From NCBI GenBank assembly GCA_950022295.1, contig OX465598.1:186243501-186307500 (forward strand): 64,000 bases of DNA. The letters are read 5' to 3'. Within the stretch, counting starts at the first letter, position 1; each line of letters starts with the position of its first letter. Below the pieces are notes generated by a model. The model had not been told where the DNA came from, ran no database searches, and saw only the letters and a program-made list of their open reading frames with translations. The translations under genes and the position numbers were made by a program. The DNA comes from Bromus sterilis (taxonomy: Eukaryota > Streptophyta > Magnoliopsida > Poales > Poaceae). Of the stretch, positions 55,065-64,000 are shown in pieces.

Positions 55065-55511
55065 AACAATGTGAAAAACGAACCGCACTGTGTCGCTACA
55101 CGCACTGCATGCCGTAGGTGCACTGCCCTATCGAGCTCTATCGAGCAGCCCTGGCCGTCGCGCGCATTGCCTTCTTCTTCGTGGCTCAGAGACGAACTGA
55201 AGCCCTCTGCTTCTTCCACATACGTCGGGGCTGTAATCCACGCAAGGAGAATCATCGAGTCAGGACCCAGGAAACATGTCTGAATTTGTGTTGGTAAGTG
55301 AAGATTAGTATGTAGTACCTGAGGGAAGATGGATGACAACCTCGGGGCGGAACCACTACTGCGCAAGGACGGTGGAGCGACGATCGGCCTCGCCGCCGTC
55401 GGCTCCCGAGGTCTCGGCCATGGCGACATGCGCGAGCTCCTCGTGCAGCGCGAGCGCGATGACCTCATCGTTCTCGACCGCCTCGACCCTGACCTCGGCG
55501 GCGAGGGGCAT
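55065..55511 (-). pseudogene. captured gene piece, possibly OTU-type protein
   Basis: From ATG at 55509-55511 the minus strand reads VENDEVIALALHEELAHVAM, then AETSGADGG and STVLAQ followed by a stop and WFRPEV. The exon ends at 55319 with a GTAC donor; an acceptor at about 55280 leads into a second segment. The implied intron is only 39 bases, too short for normal plant splicing. The EELxxVAxAEASGA...VLAQ pattern resembles a stretch of plant OTU-domain proteins (ubiquitin hydrolases), but no catalytic region is present and the match is from memory. The downstream sequence to 54850 looks like a 3' UTR. Confidence 0.3.
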
Positions 55512-55959
55512 GTGGTAACCGTCGAGCAGGGCGCTGGGGCGCCGCCTCCCATGGCCGTGGGCAGGCGTGGGTTGTTTCCGGAGAGGTGCGCCCGTCTCCC
55601 ATGGCCGTGGAGGGCGGCGGCTCCGGTTGTCGGGTTGGAGGCGGGGGCGTGGCGGCCGGGGGTTGGCAGCGGGATTTGCCGGCGCGAGGTGGAGACCGAG
55701 GGAGGCCTGCGGCGGATCAGGAGGTCATGGGGGGAGGTCGGGGCATGGGTGGATGGATAAGGCATGACTGGTGGGGGGTGGATGTGTTTTTTTATTTTGT
55801 GTCTACACGTATGGGGTGGCTCACGCGGGAGGATCCGGTTCGCTTGGTGTGTTAAACCGTTTGTGTTAGCAGAATAAGGAAGTGTTAGTAGAATAAGTCT
55901 TAAGGGGGTGTTAGTAGAATAGACCCACCCTATATATATATGTAGGGTTTCTGTTTTAC

Positions 55960-57124
55960 TCAAGTATAATATGGACGGAGTTGTACGATGTTCCATGGCC
56001 TGGGAGACTCCTCCATGGATGTGCGTGACTTTGCCTTCTCACGTATATCAACCAGATAGTAGGATCCATTGTACAGGTTCTTGCTGACCACAAACGGTCC
56101 TTTCCATGGAGAGGATAGCTTGTGCATTCCATCATTTTTCCGTATGAGGCGCAACACTAAGTCACCTTCCTGGAAAGTCCGACTTTTGATACGACGGCTA
56201 TGATATCATCGCAGATCTTATTGGCAGATAGCCGACTGAGCTGCTGCTAGTTCTCGTTTTTCATCAAGAACATACAAGGCATCCTACCTCGCTTTCTCAT
56301 TGTCGGATTCCACATAAGTTGTGACTCTTGGTGAGTTGTGACGGATGTCACTTGGGAGAACGACTTCTGCTCCATAGACTTGGAATTAGGGTGTGTAGCC
56401 TGTCGACCTGTTAGGGGTCGTCCTGATACTCCATAATACTGAGGGCAATTCTTCTCATAGCAACCTGGCGTTCTTTCCAAAGGGACAAAAAGTCGAGGTT
56501 TGATGCCTCAAAGCAACTCTTGGTTGGCTCTCTCGGCTTGTCCATTGGTCTGCGGGTGAGCCACCGACGCAAGGTCAAGTCGGATGTGCTTGTTTTGACA
56601 GAATCGTTGCATAACCCCCTCTGATAGGTTAGATCCATTATCAGTGATGATACTGTGGGGGTAGCCGAATCTGTATATTATCTTTTTCAAGAATTTTAAC
56701 GCTGTGGCTGCGTCACATTTGCTGACCAGCTCTTCCTCGACCCATTTGGTGAATTTATCGACTGCCACCAGTAGGTGTGTATTCTTGTTGGCTAACCTTT
56801 TGAAAGGTCCCACCATATCAAGCCCCCACACTGCAAAGGTCCAGGTGATAGGGATCACCCTGAGTTCTTGAACCGGCACATGAGCTTGCTTTGCGTAGCG
56901 CTGACATCCGTCGCACTTCTTGACTATATCCTCTACATCCGCATGTGTTGTGAGCCAGTAGAATCCATGTCTATAAGCTTTAGCCACCAGCGAACGAGAG
57001 CCGGTGTGATGCCCACAGTCTCCAGAGTGTATTTCATTGAGGATCTCTCTACCTTCTTCGGGTGACAAACATCTCTGAAAACCGTCTGCAGGGCTTCGCC
57101 GATGTAACTCACTGTTGATGAGTG
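55960..57124 (-). pseudogene. Tat integrase
   Basis: Zinc-finger-like GDCGHHTGSRSLVAK and CDGCQRYAK, catalytic blocks WGLDMVGPF (D), IITDNGSNLS (D) and GQAERANQELL (E), then after frameshifts near 56500 and 56200 the C-terminal GPFVVSKNL block and a stop at 55960. The three catalytic residues survive in one 200-codon stretch (56508-57124), but the C-terminal part is in other frames. The 5' side is interrupted by the MITE at 57125. Confidence 0.85.
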
Positions 57125-57321
57125 CTCCCTCCATTCCAATTTATAGTGCGTCCTCGGTTTCCGTGCTGCAACTTTGATCGTAAATTTAAAAAACGAGACC
57201 GATTGTGGCAGGAGAAAAAATTATACCAGTAAACCCGCCGCAAACGGTCTCGTTGGTCAAATTTACGGTCAAAGTTGCACCTCGGGAAGCGTGGGCGCAC
57301 TATAAATTGGAATGGAGGGAG
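57125..57321. mobile_element. Stowaway-type MITE
   Basis: 197 bp with inverted ends CTCCCTCCATTCCAATTTAT and its complement ending GGAATGGAGGGAG, typical of Stowaway (Tc1/mariner-derived) MITEs in grasses. TA follows on the right (57322-57323); the left flank is TG, so the TA target copy there has mutated. The interior has a second inverted pair (AAACGAGACCG... / ...CGGTCTCGTT), giving a long hairpin. Noncoding. Confidence 0.9.
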
Positions 57322-57402
57322 TACAAAATATTTGCTTCTTCTGACAATTTATCTGGCTAGTACCTCATCCGTACGTAGGGTTTCCCGGGTCCTGTAATCA
57401 AA

Positions 57403-58305
57403 TTATGGCATAACCCATGAGGGAGTGGCATGTATTGCGGCCACCAGAGCCGGTTTTGGATCCAACTCTGCTATGTCTTGCTCCGTCAGTGTTTGCATAG
57501 AAGGCTTTGTTAGGACATCCAGGAACACATTTGGTGGGCCCGACTTTCGCTGAGAGACAAGCCGGGATAAAGCATCTGCGACTTCGTTTAGCTTGTGCTC
57601 CAGATAGTCCACCTGGTACCCAACAAAGAAACCGGCTTGTCTTTCCACCTCTCTCCGATAGGCTGCCATGGTGGCATCGTTGGAGTTCCATTTTCCCGAC
57701 ACTTGTTGGGAAACAAGGTCGGAATTGCCGTAGCATTCGATCCGGCTTATTTTCATCTCACGAGCCAGCCATAGCCCATGAAGTAGGGCCTCATATTCTG
57801 CTGCGTTGTTGGTGCAAGTGAACTGCAGTTGCAAGACGTTGCAAAATTTCTCTCCTTTGGGAGAAGGGAGGACCACGCCGGCTCCTAACCCTTGGAGCTG
57901 CCGACTCCTGTCAAAGTGCATTGTCCAGTATTTGGTAATTGGCTTCTCCGGAGGCGCCTGGATTTTTGTCCAATCATTGATGAAGTCTACTAACACTTGG
58001 GACTTGATGGTCGTGTGTGGTTCATACTTGATGTGATAAGCCCACAACTCTATAGCCCAATTTGCGATCCTTCCCGTGGCTTCCCGGGTCTGGATGATGT
58101 CCGCGAGGGGTGACGACCTGACTACAGTTATGAGGTGTTCCTGGAAATAGTGCTTGAGTTTCTGACTTGTCATGAATACACCAAGGACCAATTTCTGCCA
58201 GTGAGGGTAGCGTTGCTTCGACGAATTCAAGACCTCACTAACATAATAGACTGTCCTTTGCAAGGGATTCTCTTTATCGGCTTCCATACGCTCAACCACG
58301 ACCAC
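57403..58305 (-). pseudogene. Tat RNase H and archaeal-type second RNase H
   Basis: The first part ends the RT-linked RNase H (VYYVSEVLNSSKQRYPHWQK, HYFQEHLITV). After a linker with LVDFINDWT comes the second RNase H: MHFDRSRQ, NNAAEYEALLHGL, GNSDLVSQQVSGKW and LNEVADALSRL. The second domain keeps its D, E and D residues (HFD, AEYEA, GNSD). Frame is open for 300 codons. Confidence 0.85.
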
Positions 58306-58329
58306 AACACTGACTGCTCAATTGTTGGA

Positions 58330-59397
58330 TTAGATATAGAGCAACATTGGCTCCTTTGGCTTAGGAGCTGCTAGTATTGGAGCCTGGGACATCTGTTTCT
58401 TCAGTGACTCTAGCGCTTGATCAGCCTCATCATCCCAGACAAATTTTTCCGACTTGCGTAAGAGCCGGTACAGGGGGGTCGCTTTTTCTCCAAGTCGGCT
58501 TATAAACCGACTCAAGGCAGCTACACACCCTGTGAGTCATTGGACTCATTTTATTGATGCCGGCTTTTGAAGAGCCATGATAGCACTGATTTTCTCAGGG
58601 TTCACCTCAATGCCTCTCTTCGACACTATCTATCCACGAACTTTCCTGCAGGGACCCCGAAGGTGCATTTGGTCGGGTTCAACTTCATTTGGTACTTGCG
58701 CAGATTCTTGAAGGTTTCCTGGAGGTCGCTGATGAGTGAGTCGACTAGCTGGGACTTGATAACTATGTCGTGCACGTAAGCGTGCACATTGCGCCCAATT
58801 TGCTCCTTGAGGCAATTCCGCACTGTTCGCTGGTACGTGGCTCCTGCATTCTTCAAGCCAAAAGGCATAGAAGTGTAGCAGTATATCCCAAAAGGAGTGA
58901 TGAAAGCTGTTTTCTCCTGGTATTCAAGAGCCATCTTGATTTGGTGATAGACAGAATAGGCGTCAAGAAAACACATGAGCTCACATCCCGCGGTAGAATC
59001 TATGATCTCCTCGATGGGAGGTAGTGCGAAGGGATCCTTTGGGCAAACCTTGTTTAAGTCGGTGTAGTCGATGCACATACGCCAAGTCCCGTTCTTTTTT
59101 AAAACGAGCACCGGGTTTGCCAGCCACTCCTGATAGTAAACTTCCATAATGAGCCCGGCGGCAAGGAGCCGGGATATTTCTTCCTCAATGGCGTTCCTCC
59201 TTTCGTCATTGAAAGTTCGAAGGAATTGCTTGATCGACTTCAGTTTTGGGTCAATATTTATTTGGTGCTCAGCGAGTTCCCTCAGGACATCTGGCATGTC
59301 AAAAGGTTTCCATGCAAATATGTCCCGATTCTCACGGAGGAACTCGATGAGCGCGCTTTCCTATTTATCAGATAAACCTGTCCCAATGATGAACTGC
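58330..59397 (-). pseudogene. Tat reverse transcriptase
   Basis: Frame pieces 58626-59397 and 58330-58515 carry NPVLVLKKNGTWRMCIDYTD, FLDAYSVYHQI, SMPFGLKNAGATYQR and the thumb/connection ATPLYRLLRKSEKF. The active-site YxDD reads YVHD (codon 58770-58772), so one catalytic Asp is gone. A TAG lies near 59361, and the palm and connection parts are frameshifted near 58560-58630. Dead. Confidence 0.88.
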
Positions 59398-61036
59398 TGA
59401 TGGCTTCTCGCCCCTCGTTGGTTACCCCAAGTGGAAGGTTGAGATGCAGCGTAGCGGTAATTTCCCTCAATAAAGATACCAAGGTTTGTCTCTAGTAGGA
59501 CTCAACGATAAGTACGATAGGTGGCAACGGCGCCAGAAATTATTCTGATGCGTGGAGTTGTCGTGGACCTGCACAGAACAAATAACTTTGCTCCCAACGA
59601 GTTCAGAGGAGTTTCAATTCCTCCGGACTTGTCGTTTACAAAGGATCAAACGCAAGAGATAAAAAGGTACTAGTAAAAGTAAAAACAGAAAGATAAATAG
59701 TGGGTGTGAACAATGGTATGAAGATGGATCGGAGTCCCGTGATTTTCACTAGTGATGTCTCTCTCCCAAAAGACGATAAAAATGCTAGCGAGGTAAACAA
59801 ATCACAGTTGGGCAATTGACAGGATTATGAAGGCACCGCAATGCTAACTATGCTGCAAAGAAAGGAAGGGCTCAAAAGCAATGGGCAGTACGCCAAGGTA
59901 AGTAGACCGAAATCCATCTGCATCTACTACAAATCATCCACCTTGAGATATCTATCCAGAACATCTCGCTGGTATTAAGTTGCGAATCCCACCCAAAGTG
60001 TAAACTCAAAGCAACAGACAACTGCATTAAAAGAACTTTGCGTAAAGTAAACAATTCTTGCACCAATAGGCACAATCACCGCTGTTTTATCCCTGGTGGC
60101 AACATCACATCCCCTAGTCTCATGTTTCTGTCACTCAAGCTAGACATCAGGGGGCTGAACCCACAATCGAGCATAACGCTCTCTCTTGGAGTTGCAAGCA
60201 AATAACTTGGCCAAAGCAAATACTGCAACGGAGAACATGCAAGAATTTACTCAAGAACAAAATATAAAAGGGAAAACCAAATATATTACTCATCAAAATC
60301 TGAACATAGTCTCATAATCCATCAGATCCCAACAAACTCAGCATAGCAACAGCAGAAAATTGCATAGGTGCCTCGATCATGTGAGGCAGCTCACGAGGTC
60401 TCGAAAGTGGAAGCACAAAAGAGGGAGAGGACATCACATAGCTACTGATCACGGACCCATGGTCCAAGGGGGACTACTCACGGTACATACGGGAGGCGTC
60501 CATGGCTATGGATGGTCTCCCAGAGGGGTGATCTCCTTCCGGCAGGGTGCCGGGGCAGCTTCTCCAGGCAGCCCCGATCTGAAAACGGCGGCGGCGGCGG
60601 AACAGAGAGGTTTCCGCGAAAAAGAGTTCCTGTTTAGGGGTTTCTACCCCGAGGGGGTTATATAGGCGAAGGGGGGCGTCGAGGGGCCACCCAGGGCAGC
60701 AAGGAGGGTGCCTGGCGCGCCCTAGGGTTGGGGCCGCGCCAGGGACCCTTCTGGCTCCCTCGTGGTGGTCCCGGCTCTCTCCCTTGGTTATTCCAGAAGC
60801 TTCCTGCTCGCTGATTTTTAATATAATTTTTGCGGAATTTTTTGGGCACTTTAATCAGCCGGAAAACCTGAAAAACAAAAACAACAGAAAACCAGAAGCT
60901 GGCAACTGGGTGCACTGAGTTAGTAGGTTAGTCCAAATTGGTTTAAAAGTGTAATAAAGTTCAACCAAAACATGGCAAAGTCACACAAAACATGCATGGA
61001 GCAAGAAGAAATTATAGATACGTTTGGGACGTATCA
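59398..61036 (-). repeat. Athila-type 3' LTR
   Basis: 1639 bp. Minus-strand start TGATACGTCCCAAACG at 61036, end GAGAAGCCATCA at 59398. The end is supported by the fragment at 11590-12259, whose similarity stops at the same base beside unrelated sequence. Confidence 0.7.
60657..60667 (-). promoter_or_regulatory. TATA-like box in Athila-type LTR
   Basis: CGCCTATATAACC on the minus strand, about 370 bases into the LTR, followed by GC-rich sequence and a CTCTCTGTTCCGCC start-like region. As this is the 3' LTR it would drive outward transcription into the Tat remnant. Confidence 0.55.
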
Positions 61037-64000
61037 ACATCCCCAAGCTTAATTCCTGCTCGTCCTCGAGTAGGTAAATGATAACAAGCATAATTTCTGT
61101 GGTGACATGCCACACAACCAAATAAGGACTGTTAAGTAAAGCAATCAAAGCATGCAATTCAATTCAAGTCTTAACAGGCAAGAGTCTATATTGGCATTAA
61201 CACAAGCAACAAAAGAACAAAAGGTGCAAGAGCTCTTGCTGTCCGTGACTCGAATGTCTCCAGATGGTGTTTGCGTGCAAGCAAGGGACGGGGAAGAAAG
61301 AGAAAAAAGGTTGTTGAGAACAACTATCTACTAAAGTTTCACACTTAGTCTCCTTTGGATTCTTATTTGGACTCGTCCCCAGACCACTAGCCAGGTACAA
61401 GTCAAACTGATCCACTCCCTTTCGATATTTTGAGCACTCATGCAATGGATGAGCGTGAGCAAGAAAGTTGACACCTAAAAGGCGAAATAGAGAAAGGGTG
61501 GAGGAGGAAGACAAAAAGGTGTGTGAAAGGCTCACATCAATGAGGACAATCATAGGCGAGAGAAGGCCATATGATAGATATGATGTGAGGAGTAGGGATT
61601 GCCATACAACGGATGCACATGTGAGCTAACAGCTCTCCAATGGAACTAGTGGGGGTGCATCTAACTTTCTTGCTCAAGAAGACCTAGAGCTCGTTTGAGG
61701 AGGCTCATCATTGGAATATACAAGCCAAGTTCTATAGTGTAAAAGTTCCCCACATAGCTATATGCATGATGATAATCTCTATGGAGTACAAGGGATAGAA
61801 GATGAAGTACTAGTGTGGATCTCTCAAAAGGAATAGTAGTATGCCCCCTTCTCTCTTTTTATTTTTCTTTTTCTCCTTTTTCTCTTTTTTTTTATTTTTT
61901 GGTGGCCTCAATGGATCTTTCTATTTAACTCTCATTTGTCCTCTTTGGGATCTTTTGATTTTGTCCTCTTTGGGATCTTTTCCTCACTTTAGGGGCAATA
62001 CTCTATATTTTACAAGAATATAGGAGATCTTTCACACTTTACAAAGGTACTCACAAAAAGAAAATGTAACTAATCATGATGCAAATGTATGCCTCTGCCA
62101 GGATAGCAGGATATGCAATGATACTAGAGCGTCATGTAGCAATGATTAGGGCAAGGCCCAACTAGCATGCGGCTCATCGATCAAGCAAGTAGCATGTATG
62201 ACATGAAGATCAAGTCATGAGAGGGTGGATGTTGCATGGCAATGTATCTTGGAAAGGCTATGGAAATGCCTTGTAGGTAGGTATGGTGGTTGTTTTGAGG
62301 AAAGATATAATGAGGCTTATGATGACAGAGCGTATCATGCCAAGGGTTTGGATGCACCGGCGAAGTATGCGCCAACTCTCGAGGTGAGAAAGGGCAATGG
62401 ACGATACCGAAGAGGCTAGAAAAAGTATGGGTAGGTGGAAGTGTCAACTTTCGAATACTCACATTAGTCCGAAGAACTCATGCACTTATTATCGGTAACT
62501 CTCAATCTAATAGGAGGTTCACAAAGAGACAGGTACCCCGAGGAGGAGTGTATGGGGGTTTGGTTATCCTTGCGCATCCTCGACTCATGGTACGTGAGTG
62601 TACTCTAATATTCGAACCCTCCAGAGGTTAGTGATCCATCTAGTAGCTAGAGTTCTCAACAGGGGTTTTTTGGTTTTTGAAAAACACACGGATTTCCCAA
62701 AATACGACATCTATCACTAATAGGCAAGAGCTCTTGACACCAAAAGTTCAAACATTACTCTAGTCAATACCTCAAAACTATTGCAAGTTACTACTTCAAA
62801 AAGAAAAGCAACTTTAACTACCTACTTTCTAGTCAAGACACAGAACTCAGTGCAACAGGCAAACTCTCTAACAAGATAAAACATGCAACCTATAGAAAGT
62901 TCAACCTGAAAAGAAAAGCTCTAGAAAAACTAAAGCACTACAGCTAAACAGACCAGCAGCTAAGAAAAGAAAAAGAACAACTCACAGCCAAAAGAAATAA
63001 GCATGCAAATCCTATGAGGAGTTCTAGTTCAAGTGGAGCGTGTTTCTCTCCCACACAAAAGAGTAAGTTGGGGTCTAACTTGTTACTACAGCAAAGAAAG
63101 AAAAACAAACCTAGAAAAGTAAAGAGCGAGACGCTCCAAGCAAAGCACATAACGCATGAAGTGATAAAAATATAGTGCAACGAAAGACAGACCGATGATT
63201 GTTGATGAAGAAGGGGATGCCTCGGGGGCATCCCCAAGCTTAGACGCTTGAGTCTCCTTGAATATTTATTGGGGGTGCACTTGGGCATCCCCAAGCTTGA
63301 GCGCTTGACACTCCTGGATCTTCTTTCATCGCCTTCCATCGCGCACTTGAAAACTCCCTTCATACATAACTCATTGTAGGCTGATTAGAGAGGTTAGTAC
63401 CCTAATAAAATAATTTACCTCTACTAAAAATAAAGATTTCCAGGAAGAGCTACTGTTTCTCTTGCCTGCCCAAAAAAGTTTGCAAAGAAAAAGCAAGCTT
63501 AAGGATTGCAAAACTGCGAAAAGAAAAACTGGGGCAGAAGCTGAGAAAAACAGAACAGCAGAGAAAGGGGAATTTTTTCGAGGTACTTCTACAACTCAAA
63601 TCAAAAAACTTTGAACAGGGGCTAGCAAGCCAATTGTATGGAGCATGCTGTCAAAACAATTCAGATCAAAAAGATGATCTGGTGATTTATCGCGAATTTT
63701 CCCGTCAAGAAGACAGAATCTGTTTCTGGACAGCAAGCTCCAACTTTTGAACTTTCAAGCACTCTGAGGCTAAACTTGGCACAAAGCTTGAAAAATAAAG
63801 ATACAATGATGTTGCTACGGTAGTAACAATCATCAAGACCACTAAGAACAGAACAAAAACAAAAATAAAAACCTAAATTCGTTGCGGGCTGCCTCCCAAA
63901 AGCGCTTCTTTAGAGCCATTAGCTAGGCTTAAAGATTATAGAAGATGCTCTCACAAGAATAAGAATTTTGAAGCAAAAGAGAGCATCAAGAAGAAAATAT
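61037..64000 (-). repeat. 3' internal region of the Athila-type element
   Basis: Begins beside the LTR with a CTTGGGGATGT polypurine tract (minus strand) after GACGAGCAGGAATTAAG. It resembles 25502-27635 in reverse up to about 63250. A pyrimidine-rich tract lies at 61845-61900. Frames such as 62944-63363 show no gag or pol motif, and I regard the whole stretch as noncoding. Confidence 0.6.

Larger units (their letters stand above)
49917..55945. mobile_element. TIR element 2 in a (TA)n tract, gene-carrying
   Basis: The left end reads GGTCAGTCTATTTTAACAAC, then CCTTATTCTAACA and CTTATTCTGACAACACC. The right end read inward is GGGTGGGTCTATTCTACTAA, then ACTTATTCTACTAACAC and CCTTATTCTGCTAACAC. 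So each end has three iterations of one motif, in matching order. Both ends touch (TA)n, which hides the TSD. The interior holds a dsRNA-binding gene piece, inverted subrepeat arms, and an OTU-like gene piece. It separates the Tat pol remnant on its right from unrelated sequence on its left. No transposase was found. Confidence 0.5.
55946..59397 (-). mobile_element. Tat-lineage gypsy pol remnant, truncated at both sides
   Basis: The order on the minus strand is RT, RNase H, a second archaeal-type RNase H, then integrase; the second RNase H is diagnostic for Tat elements. Gag, protease and LTRs are absent. The right limit is the LTR of an Athila-type element (59398); the left limit is the end of TIR element 2. 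A Stowaway MITE sits inside. Confidence 0.85.
59398..64000 (-). mobile_element. Athila-type gypsy element, 3' part (continues past window)
   Basis: The 3' LTR is at 59398-61036, preceded (on the minus strand) by a polypurine tract and at least 3 kb of noncoding internal sequence. The 5' end is outside the window, so only one target flank (ACTGC, 59393-59397) is visible. It inserted into the Tat pol remnant. Lineage rests on the LTR/internal layout and a TGGCGCCGTTGCC motif and is tentative. Confidence 0.65.

Noticed and set aside
55046..55996. A 316-codon minus frame across the captured gene piece.
   Set aside because: Its composition (Pro/Ser/Arg runs) and frame disagree with the splice-supported reading; it runs through the element end at 55945.
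59546..61036. An alternative LTR ending at 59546 with CACGCATCA, making 59398-59545 an internal leader and the locus a tandem LTR-internal structure.
   Set aside because: The related fragment at 11590-12259 continues through this point and stops at the equivalent of 59398, beside unrelated DNA.
61845..61900. Poly-pyrimidine tract as a possible regulatory element.
   Set aside because: Plain low-complexity sequence in a noncoding retrotransposon region, with no supporting context.

Overview
This window is nested transposon sequence from a large-genome grass, most likely a Triticeae species (wheat, barley or rye type). The inference rests on the repeat families: a copia element with an Angela/BARE-like LTR, chromoviruses with TGTAACAGCCC LTRs, a CRM-like gypsy element, PIF/Harbinger and Stowaway DNA transposons, and Tat-lineage gypsy elements. 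I see no intact host gene, rRNA gene, functional tRNA gene or CRISPR array.

Layout. 1-10869: a minus-strand chromovirus (gag-pol plus integrase with chromodomain) with LTRs of at least 2.6 kb; the left LTR runs off the window. It lies against a piece of another TGTAACAGCCC LTR (10870-11589). 11590-28350: remains of a plus-strand, Athila-type gypsy-like element, interrupted by a Harbinger transposon (12260-25498). The Harbinger transposase is itself split by a pol-less Tat element (12436-24204). That Tat element carries gag-protease on the minus strand and a degenerate eight-exon antisense gene on the plus strand. The antisense gene holds two solo LTRs of a CRM-like family. 28646-45214: a minus-strand copia element with TSD AAACT, broken by a complete CRM-like gypsy element (33435-40965, open 1703-codon gag-pol, LTRs nearly identical) and by a third solo LTR of that family (41595-42510).

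45220-55945: a 41-bp tandem array, then two TIR elements inserted in (TA)n tracts (about 45650-47722 and 49917-55945). Their arms are built of degenerate subrepeats of about 170 bp, and they carry host-gene fragments: a long-chain fatty alcohol oxidase, a plant double-stranded-RNA-binding protein, and a possible OTU-type protein. This foldback-like, gene-capturing family is the least familiar content here. 55946-59397: a decayed Tat pol (RT, RNase H, second RNase H, integrase) split by a Stowaway MITE. 59398-64000: the 3' LTR and 3' noncoding internal region of another Athila-type element on the minus strand, continuing beyond the window.

Relative ages can be read from nesting and TSDs: the Athila-type element is older than Harbinger, which is older than the Tat element, which is older than its solo CRM LTRs; the copia element is older than the full CRM element and its third solo LTR. 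Four independent CRM-like insertions in 28 kb suggest, but do not prove, a centromeric or pericentromeric origin.
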